A stretch of 40,493 nt of DNA, from positions 49,775 to 90,267 of the forward strand of contig JAPPND010000054.1 in NCBI GenBank assembly GCA_028818795.1, given 5' to 3'. Below, piece by piece: positions 8,579-18,043 of this stretch (the first letter of the stretch is position 1; each line of letters starts with the position of its first letter). Under the pieces are notes generated by a model. The model made no database searches, was not told where the DNA came from, and worked only from the letters and a program-made list of their open reading frames with translations. The DNA comes from Gammaproteobacteria bacterium (lineage in GTDB: Bacteria; Pseudomonadota; Gammaproteobacteria; Pseudomonadales; Azotimanducaceae). Both the position numbers and the translations under genes were made by a program.

Positions 8579-9544
8579 TCAATCAGGATTGGGAAGATGC
8601 ACGCGAGCCGAGACCTGCCGATCAATCGAGGCCTGACGGTCATCATCGGTTCGCCACGTGTCGTCGCTGGCGACATAGCGGACAACGTCAAGTTGAGGAT
8701 CGGCGAGTGCGTAGGAAACGACTGCTAGTCGATACTGATGACAGTTGCGCTGCATGGCGGCGTACTCATTCGGGGTGAGCTGTACATCGGGCCCGCCCGA
8801 GCACCCCTTGACCTCGACAAGGTATTTGACCTCGTTCTGCGTGCATACGAAGTCCCATCCGACATTGTCCTTCTCTACGGATCGGCAGTTATAGCCCTTT
8901 GATTCGTAATAGTTGACGACGCACTCGACGGCGGCGTTCTCGACCTTCTTGCGCAGCAGAGCGTCGACAGGGGTACGGGAACGCTTACTTGCAGGGGACC
9001 GGCCGCCACGCCGGATATGCGCTCGGACTTTGCGCACGAATTCCTTGGCGTCCGGCCGGTCGAGATAGCGCACCGTTCTACCGGCGTGGAACGATTCCCC
9101 GGGTCGGTGCGGTACGGGGAATACGCGTTCGTCTTCAACTAGCAAAGTGCAATCGCGCTGTTTGGCTTTGGCGATGTAGGGGAATGGATGCCGCGGCTGT
9201 GGTTCGCGCCAAACTCGCGCGTTGCGGTACCAACCAATGATGACGGTGCCTGATCCCGGTTCGGGACGGGTCGCAGAGTACAAAACTGTCACGCCGTCCT
9301 GGTACTCGGCGTCCCGCGCTGCGCCTAGACGGCGCATGTTCAGTTGCAGTGCGCGATCATCCTGCACACGACCAGGGAGTTTGACGTAGCCGCGCAGCCA
9401 GCCATTGTTTGGGAGGAAGTTGTCGATTTCTCCCCCGGTGCCATGCTTGTCGACGTAACCACCGCCTCCGACAATGCGGTCTGTCCGGGTCAGTCCTCGG
9501 TACCGTCGCATCCAACCAATGTTGAAAAGGATGATTGGCTCCAT
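8579..9544 (-). CDS. DUF3883 domain protein, nuclease-like C-terminus
   Basis: The 321-aa protein has two parts. The N-terminal region (about 1-180) starts ILFNIGWMRRYRGL with a glycine-rich IVGGGGYV, a pattern met in other restriction-associated proteins. The C-terminal DUF3883 domain (about 200-285) contains VENAAVECVVNYYESKGY, GWDFV and YLVEVKGC. D231 followed by E244-V-K246 resembles the PD-(D/E)XK nuclease core. ATG 9544 is chosen over upstream starts because the conserved motif begins four codons in; 49 extra residues upstream look non-coding. It is divergent from the helicase operon, which also ends its first protein with DUF3883. It is probably a DNA-sensing or DNA-cutting accessory protein; activity is inferred. 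Confidence 0.75.
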   Translation of the reverse strand: MEPIILFNIGWMRRYRGLTRTDRIVGGGGYVDKHGTGGEIDNFLPNNGWLRGYVKLPGRVQDDRALQLNMRRLGAARDAEYQDGVTVLYSATRPEPGSGTVIIGWYRNARVWREPQPRHPFPYIAKAKQRDCTLLVEDERVFPVPHRPGESFHAGRTVRYLDRPDAKEFVRKVRAHIRRGGRSPASKRSRTPVDALLRKKVENAAVECVVNYYESKGYNCRSVEKDNVGWDFVCTQNEVKYLVEVKGCSGGPDVQLTPNEYAAMQRNCHQYRLAVVSYALADPQLDVVRYVASDDTWRTDDDRQASIDRQVSARVHLPNPD

Positions 9545-9912
9545 GTGGTACTCCGCGTACGAGTGCTCGTCGGCACGTGGGGGTTGCGGCATCCAAGAGC
9601 CATCGGTCCCCGAACCGGCTCGAGTATAGCCAATGATCAAGCGTAACCTGCGGACGCGACATCGCCATACCACGCCCAACTCTTCGAACAACGCCTAGGC
9701 TAGGCTAGCGCCTTCCCCTGCTCTCCTTGCCGCACCTGTTAGCACCGCTGCGCCCATCCCCGATGCAACGGCGTCGAGTCCCGTGGATAAGCCTGCTACG
9801 CAAGCATCGCCGATAGAGCAACTCCGCCATGCCACCCCACCGGTCCACCATATAACACTTGCTATATGCTCCAAGGCCGAAGTAGGCTGCACACATACGT
9901 ACGGAGAACCAA
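9545..9912. other. 368-bp divergent intergenic region
   Basis: This lies between the minus-strand DUF3883 gene and the plus-strand helicase operon and should carry both promoters. It holds an inverted repeat at 9849-9868 and a direct repeat of CTAGG near 9695-9708. No convincing gene was seen. Confidence 0.6.
9849..9868. promoter_or_regulatory. Inverted repeat, candidate operator of the helicase operon
   Basis: CATATA (9849-9854) and TATATG (9863-9868) are perfect inverted arms around an 8-nt spacer, 45 nt upstream of the GTG start at 9913. The locally AT-rich core also contains possible -10 elements (TATAAC, TATATG). The first product of the operon carries an XRE helix-turn-helix, so autoregulation through this site is a reasonable inference. 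Confidence 0.4.
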
Positions 9913-12900
9913 GTGCAACCGGTAGCCGACATTCCCGCCGACCGTTCCACTTCGATCAAGGATCTGCGCGAGCACCTAGGGCTCACCCAAGTGCAGATGG
10001 CCGAGCGTATCGGCGTTTCTTTCGCGACCGTAAACCGATGGGAGAACGGTCGGTCGAAGCCGACGGCGTTGGCTAGGCAACGGCTCGCCGAGTTGAGAAC
10101 GGTTCTAACGGCTTCGCCGTCCCGAACTGCGCCACATGCTACCTCGGAGCCGCCGACACTGGACTTCACGTCAAAGCCGGAGGCGGTCTCGGCGGTTGCG
10201 GAAGCCACCCGCCTTGCCCATGGCCATCTGTTCAACCCGGCGTTCGCCACCGAGATCTCGTCGATCGACCCCCTTCCCCATCAACGCATCGCTGTCTACC
10301 AGCACATGCTCAAGCAGTCGCCGTTGCGCTTCCTGCTCGCCGACGACGCCGGTGCGGGCAAGACGATCATGACCGGCCTCTACCTGCGCGAGATCATGGC
10401 GCGGCAGCTTCCCGCTCGTGTTCTCGTCGTCCCGCCGGCGGGACTCGTGGGCAACTGGGAGCGCGAAATGCGCACGCTGTTCCGCCTTGCCTTCCGCATT
10501 GTCCAAGGTTCCGATGCAAAGGCCAGCAACCCGTTCACCGGTCCGGAGAGCGACCGGGTGATCGTCAGCATCGACACGCTGTCCGGCGAAAGGATGTTCG
10601 ACCGGCTACGCGAGGCAGTGGCGTCGGGCGAGGTGCGCCCCTACGATCTCGTGGTTTTCGACGAAGCGCACAAGCTCTCCGCCGACCGGGGCCAGGACTT
10701 CCGTGTGCGGAAAACGGATCGCTACCGTCTGGCCGAGGCCCTGGCCGGTCTGCCTGCTCGGGACGCACGCTGGCGACTCGGTTGGTCCGCCCCGAACATC
10801 CTGCTCCTAACGGCGACGCCGCACATGGGCAAGGACTTTCCCTACTATTGCTTGTGGCGTCTTCTCGCGCCGAGTGCCCTTGCCACTTTCGATGCATTCG
10901 AGTCGTACCCGCAGGCCCAACGGCGTCGCCACTTCATTCGCCGCACCAAGGAGGAGATGGTCCGCTTCGACGGGCGTCCACTTTTCCCACAAAGAAGCTG
11001 CGACACCCTCAGCTACGAACTCAGCACTGAGGAGCAGACACTCTACGATGCAACGACCCGCTACATCGCAGAGACCTACAACCGGGCTCGGATACTCAAC
11101 CGTTCCGCCGCCCGCCTTGCGATGAGCGTGTTCCAGCGTCGTCTCGCCAGTTCGTCATATGCGCTTATGTGCTCCTTCGAGCGGCGCATCGCCCGTCTGA
11201 ACGAAGCAATCTCATGCGTCTTGGAAGGTCGCTCCGGCGAGTTGGAACGGCGGCAGACGCGCCTAGCACGCACCGCAGATGTCTTCGAGTCCAAGACCGC
11301 CGACGAGGACGTGGCCGACGACCGCGAGGCGAACGAAACATTCGAGGAAGCTGCGCTGGGCGGTTTCGCGGCGCTCACTTTGACCGAGCTAAGGGACGAG
11401 CGTGCGGAGGTCGACGCTCTGCTCACGCAGGCACGCGACTTGGCCGAAACGGGGCAGGACTCCAAGTTCGAAAAGCTGCGTGCACTCATGGCTGACCCCG
11501 CCTTCGCCGAGGAAAAACTCATCGTGTTCACCGAACACCGGGACACGGCCGAGTTCCTTGTACACCGCCTGGAAGGGCTGGGATTCGCCGGGCGCGTTGC
11601 GATGATCCACGGCGGCCTGGACTACAGAGAGCGCGAAGCACAAGTCGATCTGTTCCGCCGCCGCGCCGAGCAGAGGGGCGCCCAATACCTAGTCGCGACC
11701 GATGCCGCCGGCGAGGGCATCAATCTCCAATTCTGCTGGCTGATGGCGAACTACGACGTGCCCTGGAACCCGGCTCGTCTAGAGCAGCGGATGGGCCGCA
11801 TCCATCGCTATGGCCAACAGCACGATCCTGTCGTGATTGTCAACCTGGTCGCTGCAAAGACCCGCGAGGGGCGGGTTCTCACCGTGTTACTCAAAAAGCT
11901 CGAGGCGATCCGGCGGCAACTCAGTTCGGACAAGGTGTTCGATGTTGTCGGACGCTTGTTCGAGAACGTGGCGCTCAAGGACTACTTCGAGATGACGTCA
12001 ACCGAGAACGGCACCCGGAACGCGGTTGCGCAGATCGAGAGTCGGCTGTCTCCCGAAGGAGTCTGCGACATCGACGAGCGCGAACGCAGGCTTTACGGGT
12101 TCAGCGACGTGCGGGGACGGCTGGCCGCAATCAACGCGTCCATGGAGCGCGAGACGTTTCGCCGGATCCTGCCGGGTTACGTGCGACGTTTCGTCTTGAC
12201 AGCCGCTCCGTTGCTCGACCTGCGCGTCGAGGGGGACCCCGGAGGCGTCTTCGAGGTGGCCCCCGAACATCCAGGTGCCGCAGACGAATTGCGCGGAGCC
12301 ATGGACATCTACCCCGACGCGATGCGGGGTCGACTGACCGTACACCGCCCGCCACACGACGCCAATGCCATCTGGCTGCATCCCGGCGAACCGGTATTCG
12401 AACGGTTCAGCGCCATGCTGCTGGCAAGTCGCGGCCGCGAGGCCCGAAGGGGAGCAATCTTCGTTGACCCCAATGCCGATGCCCCTTACCTGTTTCACTT
12501 GGCCAGGGCAACCGTCATCCGGCAATCCGGGGACCGCCCTACCAACGTCGAGGTCCGCCTGGTCGGAATGCGGCAAGAGGGCGACGGGGCCATCTCGCCC
12601 TGTCCCTTGGAGCACATCCTATTGCTCCGCGGCGGTGCGGAGATTGCACCGGGCAGCGTGCCGTTGGCGCATGGGGCACGCGAGCACACGAGGAACGCAG
12701 AGAAATGGCTGCGGGACGTGGCCCAACACATGGCGGAGGAATATCGGACCGGCGTCGAAGTGGCGCTGCCAGAGCGCAGGCGCTGGATTGCTGCGGGTTT
12801 CGACCACCGAACCGCAGAGTTGATGGCGAGGCGGCAACGTCTGCGCGCCATGTCCGTCAGAGACGAAATCTACCGAACCGAACTCGATTCCGTGAAGGAA

Positions 12901-13464
12901 GAACAGGGTCGCCTGGCGGCAGAGAAGCATCGTGCGCTCACGCTTCTTGAGGACGAATTGTCGCTGATCGAGCCGGGCGCGACGTCGATGATCGCTCATG
13001 CTCTGGTCGTGCCCGCCGACGATCCGGAGGATCGTCAGCGGCATGATGCCGAAGTCGAAGGGATTGCTATGGAACTCGCCCGGGCACACGAAGAGGCGTC
13101 GGGTGCCACGGTCCACGACGTATCGCGTCCAGACCTCGCGCGTGTGGCAGGTCTTGGCGACTGGCCGGGTTTCGATCTCCGCTCGATACGTCCAGCCGGT
13201 GCGGAGGGACTCGCGGACCGCGCCATTGAGGTTAAGGGCCGCGCTGGCACCGGTCCGGTCGAAGTCAGCGAGAACGAGTGGGCGGCCGCCTGCAATTTGC
13301 GCGACCGCTACTGGCTCTACGCTGTATTCGACTGCGCCACGCCACACCCCCGGCTGGTCAAGGTTCGCGATCCATTCGGGCGTCTCTTGGCCAAAGCGAA
13401 GGGGAGCGTCATCATTTCAGCATCTGAAATCCAGTCGGCGCACACGGACGAATCCGGCGCATGA
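9913..13464 (+). CDS. XRE-HTH / SNF2-type helicase / DUF3883 fusion protein
   Basis: This 1183-aa protein joins three modules. Residues about 13-62 are an XRE/Cro helix-turn-helix (LGLTQVQMAERIGVSFATVNRWENG). Residues about 115-700 are an SF2 SNF2-like helicase with Walker A GAGKT (147-151), DEAH (250-253), the HelC start VFTEHRDTAEFLVHRL, ATDAAGEGINLQ, and motif VI-like GRIHRYGQ (628-635). The C-terminus is a DUF3883 domain with D1088 and E1106-V-K1108-G. It probably recognises and translocates on DNA as the motor of a defence system. GTG 9913 is supported by GGAG at 9903-9906. The stop overlaps the start of the 51-aa gene. The XRE domain could be a DNA-binding sensor or an autorepressor. 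Confidence 0.85.
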   Translation: MQPVADIPADRSTSIKDLREHLGLTQVQMAERIGVSFATVNRWENGRSKPTALARQRLAELRTVLTASPSRTAPHATSEPPTLDFTSKPEAVSAVAEATRLAHGHLFNPAFATEISSIDPLPHQRIAVYQHMLKQSPLRFLLADDAGAGKTIMTGLYLREIMARQLPARVLVVPPAGLVGNWEREMRTLFRLAFRIVQGSDAKASNPFTGPESDRVIVSIDTLSGERMFDRLREAVASGEVRPYDLVVFDEAHKLSADRGQDFRVRKTDRYRLAEALAGLPARDARWRLGWSAPNILLLTATPHMGKDFPYYCLWRLLAPSALATFDAFESYPQAQRRRHFIRRTKEEMVRFDGRPLFPQRSCDTLSYELSTEEQTLYDATTRYIAETYNRARILNRSAARLAMSVFQRRLASSSYALMCSFERRIARLNEAISCVLEGRSGELERRQTRLARTADVFESKTADEDVADDREANETFEEAALGGFAALTLTELRDERAEVDALLTQARDLAETGQDSKFEKLRALMADPAFAEEKLIVFTEHRDTAEFLVHRLEGLGFAGRVAMIHGGLDYREREAQVDLFRRRAEQRGAQYLVATDAAGEGINLQFCWLMANYDVPWNPARLEQRMGRIHRYGQQHDPVVIVNLVAAKTREGRVLTVLLKKLEAIRRQLSSDKVFDVVGRLFENVALKDYFEMTSTENGTRNAVAQIESRLSPEGVCDIDERERRLYGFSDVRGRLAAINASMERETFRRILPGYVRRFVLTAAPLLDLRVEGDPGGVFEVAPEHPGAADELRGAMDIYPDAMRGRLTVHRPPHDANAIWLHPGEPVFERFSAMLLASRGREARRGAIFVDPNADAPYLFHLARATVIRQSGDRPTNVEVRLVGMRQEGDGAISPCPLEHILLLRGGAEIAPGSVPLAHGAREHTRNAEKWLRDVAQHMAEEYRTGVEVALPERRRWIAAGFDHRTAELMARRQRLRAMSVRDEIYRTELDSVKEEQGRLAAEKHRALTLLEDELSLIEPGATSMIAHALVVPADDPEDRQRHDAEVEGIAMELARAHEEASGATVHDVSRPDLARVAGLGDWPGFDLRSIRPAGAEGLADRAIEVKGRAGTGPVEVSENEWAAACNLRDRYWLYAVFDCATPHPRLVKVRDPFGRLLAKAKGSVIISASEIQSAHTDESGA

Positions 13465-13616
13465 AGGAAGTATTTTCTCCGGCAGATGACTGCAGCGATA
13501 GCGCCAGCGCAACGACGCTGCCGCGCCCGGTTCAAGCGCAATCAACCGACCCTGCGCCAACGAAAAAGTGGGCGCATTGCCCACAGTGCTTCGGCGCGCA
13601 TGCGGAGACAGACTGA
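13461..13616 (+). CDS. 51-aa CPxC mini-protein
   Basis: This small gene begins with ATG at 13461, overlapping the helicase stop by 4 nt (ATGA). It ends with TGA at 13614-13616, 2 nt before the start of the DUF2806-like gene. The product has a low-complexity S/T/P-rich middle and a C-terminal KKWAHCPQCFGAHAETD segment. The CPQC pair with flanking histidines could bind zinc, or could form half of a zinc site completed by a partner or dimer. No family is recognised. Its exact fit between two genes of one operon supports translation by coupling. It may be a small adaptor or regulator; this is inference. Confidence 0.55.
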   Translation: MKEVFSPADDCSDSASATTLPRPVQAQSTDPAPTKKWAHCPQCFGAHAETD

Positions 13617-13618
13617 AG

Positions 13619-14600
13619 ATGGTCGATGCGAACCTCAAGGTGCCGGCGCTTGAGAAGCTCATCGACTACGCCGCCAGCGGCATCGGCGCGGTCGCGGGAC
13701 CGATGCTGGCTCCGTGGAAGGCACGCAGGGAAGCACAGGCAAGGCTCACCGCCGCCAAGGCGGAAGCCGATAGTCTGACGCTCATCACCCAAGCGCAGGT
13801 TCAGGCTCGCCGATTCATCGTCGAGCCGGACCGCACGGCATCCGGGATGCTCCAAATTGATGCGGGGGGTGTAACTCAGCGAATTGAGTTCCAAGAGAAA
13901 AAACGTCAGGCGAATATCGCGGCCACCGTGCGGGACGCGGCTGAAGAACTGGCCGACACAGAAGTTACTAGACCACGAGCCGAACCCGGACTGGACGGCA
14001 CGGTTCTTCGATTGCGTACAGGACGTCTCTTCCGACGATATGCGGAAGCTCTGGGCGAAGTTGCTGGCGGGAGAGGTTCAAGGACCGGGAACGACTTCGC
14101 TGCGAACGCTCGATGTTTTGAAGAACATGTCAAGCAGGGATGCTGTCATGTTCCAGGAATTGTGTAGTTTCGTCATCGAACACTTCGTATACAGCGCCGA
14201 CGAAGACAAACCACACTTGTCGTTCGGCAAAATGCTGCTCTTGGAGGATGCTGGTCTCGTCAATGCGGGTCCGATGATCATGAGGAACCTCGAACTCGAT
14301 CAAGCCAACCCAAGCCATCTCCGTTACCAAAACTGGATGTTGAGGATATCTTCGGAGGGAAAGACAAATCTTCAGGTTCCAGCCTACGCCCTTACGCCTG
14401 CGGGCAGGGAGCTTCAAAGGCTCACGGCGTGTACCCCCAAAATGGAATACCTCAAATCATTCTCGCGTTTCCTCCGCAGCAAGAACTGCGAGTTGTCTGC
14501 CGCCGCGATCCTCGAAGAACTCCCCGACGGCCGCGTAAGACACGCCGGTTTCTCACCGATTGAACCCGATGACCAGACTCGCAGCGATCCTCGACCATGA
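13619..14600 (+). CDS. DUF2806-like protein, frameshifted in this sequence
   Basis: Frame one from ATG 13619 encodes a membrane-proximal or coiled start (LEKLIDYAASGIGAVAGPML), a basic helix rich in A/R/E, and ANIAATVRDAAEELADTE. The sequence then continues one base out of frame with LLDHEPNPDWTARFFDCVQDVSSDDMRKLWAKLLAGEV and onwards to 14600. This order matches DUF2806. One extra base within about 13961-13970 accounts for the break; removing it gives a 326-aa protein. The stop overlaps the DUF1156 start (ATGA). There is no homopolymer at the break, so a sequence error or a recent mutation is more likely than programmed slippage. The function is unknown; the family occurs beside restriction and defence genes. 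Confidence 0.7.
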
Positions 14601-17600
14601 CCTCCGACGACACCCGCCTCATCGAGGTCGACTTTCCGCTGGAACGTGTCTCGCTGGATTCCGTACACGAGAAAAACGTCCGGCACGGACACATCTCGAC
14701 GCTGCACATCTGGCCAGCGCGGCGACCCCTGGCCGCGTGTCGGGCCGCGCTGATCGCGACATTGCTGCGCGATCCTGGCAACGCGGAGGAACGCAGGAAA
14801 ATCTGGCGGCGCCTCGCCGGCGAGGTTGTGGAGACGGTCAAGACCGAACGCCGCGACGGTCGCACGATCGAGAAGCGAAAGCGCGAGACCCGAGGAGGCA
14901 TCCTCCACTGGGGCCGGGAAGACAGCCCGGACCTAGATTGGTTCCGCGAACAGATACGGGAAGCACACGGGGGTCACGCCCCACGGGTGCTGGACCCGTT
15001 CGCGGGCGGCGGCGCCATTCCGTTGGAGGCGATGCGGCTCGGCTGCGAGGCGACTGCCGCCGACATCAATCCGGTCGCCTGGTTCCTTCTTAAGTGTACG
15101 CTCGACTACCCGCGTCGGCTGGCAGGAAAGACACTGCCGCTGCCGGACTTCGCACGCGCCGACCGCGATTTCATGGAGGCGTTCCTCAAAGGCAAGGGCT
15201 TCAAGGGGAAACGGCTGGCCCAACAACTTGCCCAACTCGGGCTCGAAGACGAGTCCGGCGAAACCGACCTGATCGACGCCCACGAGGAAGTGTTCCAAGC
15301 CGATCTGGCGTGGCAGTTCCGCGCCTGGGGTCGGCATTTGCTGGCACATGTGCGGGCCGAACTGGCAGGGCGCTATCCGACCTACGCTGAGTATCAGTCG
15401 TTGGCGTCCGATGGCCCACCGTTCCAGCCGCAGCCGCTGGCGTTGTTGCCACCAGACGAGCAGGGCGAAACCGACGCTGGGCCGCTAAACGACGGGTTCA
15501 GCGCCGCGTACCTGGGGGATCCACGCAATCCACGCTGGGTGGCCAAACCCACCGTCGCCTACCTTTGGGCCCGGACGGTGCGCTGCAAAGGCTGTCGTAC
15601 GACCCTGCCGCTGCTCAAGACCCGCTGGCTGGCGAAGAACGACCGCAAACGGGTGCTGCTCACCATGGCCCCGAGGCAGGACGGAAAGGGCATCGACTTC
15701 GACGTTGAAACCGATGTGCCTCGGTTTGAAGGCAACGCGGCACAACAACGGGGGCACGACAAGCGGCTGGGCGCCGGTACCATGAGCCGCAGCGGCGCGA
15801 GCTGTCCCTGCTGCCCGGCGATCATGAGCCTGGAGGACATTCAGATCGAAGGCCGTGCGGGACGGTTGGGAGCCACGTTAGTCGCCGTGGTAGTCGGCGG
15901 CACAAACGGCAAGGAATACCGACGGCCGGAAATCGAAGAATTCGTTGCCGCTGATCTGTCCGAAGAGCGCGAGTCGCTCTACAGCGACATTCCGTTCAGC
16001 CTGCCGAGCGAGGCGATCTGTGCGGAACGACCATCCCCCAACTCGCGCGGAGCGTCTGGCCTCCCACGGTACGGCATCACCAAGTGGCAGGACGTGTTCA
16101 CGGGTCGGCAACTTCTGACGCTGGGCAAGCTAGTGCGCGAGACGCGTCGTCTTCCTGAATGCATGATTGGTCTACCTGAAGATTGGCGCGAACCCGTCCA
16201 AGCCTTGAGTGCTTTGTGCGTCGACCGACTGGCCGACTATTCGAGCGCGGTTTGTTCATGGCACAACAGCGGAGAGAAACTCCGGAACACTTTCGCTCGG
16301 TTCGCTTTGCCTATGGTCTGGGATTACACCGAGGTCAACCCATTGTCCGATACATCCGGCGGGTTCTCGGGTGCGCTGGATTGGGTCGCCCGCGTTGTCG
16401 AGCATCTACAGAGGGCGATCAACGAGTCGCCGGTTGCCGCCGTGCTTCAGCAGTGCGCCACCGACCAAAGGAACGGCGGATTCGACGTGATCTGCACTGA
16501 CCCGCCCTACTACGACGCGATTCCCTACTCCGATATCATGGATTTCTTCCACGTCTGGCTCCGACGCACCTTGCGGGGGGTGGTGCCGGAATCCGATCCC
16601 GTGTTCTCGGATTCCCTCGGTCCCAAGTGGGATCGAAGCCAAAACCATGGCGAACTGGTCGATCAGCCGAACCGGTTCTCTGGTGACAAGGCGGCATCGA
16701 AGCAGAACTACGAAGACGGGATGGCGTGCCTTCAGCGCCTGCCACGAGGCGCTCAACGCCAACGGACGTTTGGTCGTTGTGTTCGCCAACAAGTCGCCCC
16801 ATGCCTGGGAATCCCTCGCCGCCGCATTGATCCGGGCTGGCTTCGTGGTCGTGGGCTCTTGGCCGATTCAAACGGAGATGCAGAACAAGCTGGCTGGCGG
16901 TGCAAGGCTTGCATCCTCAGTGTGGCTGGTCTGCCGCAAGCGTCCGGCGGCGCGGCCGGGCTGGGACACGGCGGTGCTGGCGGAGATGCGGGACAACATC
17001 ACCCGCAAGCTCCGCCAATTCTGGGACGCTGGCATCCGGGGACCGGACTTCGTGTGGGCAGCGACAGGACCCGCGCTCCAAGCCTTTTCCCGTCATCCGG
17101 CAGTCAAAAAGGCGGACGAACCCGACGCGTTGATGACGGTCTCCGACTTCCTGCGCGAGGTGCGCCGCATGGTCGTGGATTTCGTCGTCGGCCGCGTGCT
17201 CACAGGCGACGGCGAGGACGAGCACGCGAGCGGGCTTGACGACGTGACTACCTATTACCTGCTACACCGAGGTGACTTCGGAATGGGCGATGCGCCGGTG
17301 GGGGCATGCATCCTGTACGCGTTGTCGTGCAACCTGTCGGACCGGGAGCTCTCCGAGCGCTTCGCGATACTCGCATCGTCCAGCCGCGCATCGGCGGATC
17401 TTTCTGAAGATGAACAAGAAGCGGACGATGGCAGCGACGACTCGGGGTCAAAAGGGGCAAAGGTCAAACTGCGCGCTTGGACGAGGCGCAACACCAAGTG
17501 GCTCGGCCATGAAGGGCCGGGCGGCCGGCCCGTGCCGCTGATTGACCGAGCGCACCGATTGATGCACCTGTGGCGGGCTGGGGAAGAAACTAAGGTAAAC

Positions 17601-17786
17601 GCCTACATCGACGACCATGGCCTAGGTCGCCACGCACTCTTCGTCCGCATGCTGCAAGCGCTGATCGAACTCTCGCCAGCCGGTACCGAGGAACGCGCGA
17701 TCCTCGAGTCGCTATCCAACCACATCGCTACCCGCGCAGGTCTGGCCCGACCGAAGCAGGGGATCATGTGGACGGAGGCACCGTGA
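14597..17786 (+). CDS. DUF1156 DNA methyltransferase, frameshifted in this sequence
   Basis: This is a large adenine-specific-type DNA methylase of the DUF1156/COG1743 class. The N-terminal DUF1156 region shows FPLERVSLDSVHEKNVRHGH and IWPARRPLAACR. The SAM-binding motif is DPFAGGG (133-139). A zinc-ribbon-like insert has VRCKGC and later CPCC. The catalytic motif is DPPY (635-638). At 16721-16730 the frame shifts by one extra base: after YEDGMA the product continues as AFSACHEALNANGRLVVVFANK to the stop at 17786. Repairing one base gives about 1062 aa, the expected full length. It would modify host DNA to distinguish it from invaders. As read, the protein would lack the region after the DPPY domain, so activity is uncertain. 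Confidence 0.85.
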
Positions 17787-17932
17787 TCCAACCGCTGCGC
17801 TTGGCGAACCTCAAGGGCCTCGCCGGCGAAACGTTCACCTCGGCGCGGACGTGGATTCAAGGGAGAGGTGTTTCGAGCCGTTGGGGGTCCAACGGGGCGT
17901 GGCCGCAGCTCCCCCAGTTCGCAAAGCGCTAG
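17783..17932 (+). CDS. Possible 49-aa ORF or gene remnant
   Basis: A GTG at 17783 overlaps the methylase stop (GTGA). It opens a frame to TAG at 17930-17932, with product start MIQPLRLANLKGLAGETFTS. The first 25 residues look protein-like, while the rest is less convincing. It may be a real coupled mini-gene, or the front end of a longer gene lost by deletion. Another 111 nt without a recognisable gene precede the DUF499 start. No family was recognised. Confidence 0.3.
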   Translation: MIQPLRLANLKGLAGETFTSARTWIQGRGVSSRWGSNGAWPQLPQFAKR

Positions 17933-18043
17933 CAGGGCAAGCTGGGCAAGGCCCTTCCATCATTCGCCAGACGTGTCTCGAGGACTCCGACGTCTATTCC
18001 CGGCGGCTGGCAAACGTCTCCTGAACCGAATAGCGAGATTCAC

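Noticed and set aside
13568-13618. Earlier GTG start for the DUF2806-like protein
   Set aside because: It lies inside the 51-aa gene; ATG 13619 is 2 nt after that gene's stop and begins the recognisable sequence.
13880-13910. Slippage at the run of six A as cause of the DUF2806 frameshift
   Set aside because: The original frame still reads conserved sequence for about 20 codons after the run, so the break is later, near 13961-13970.
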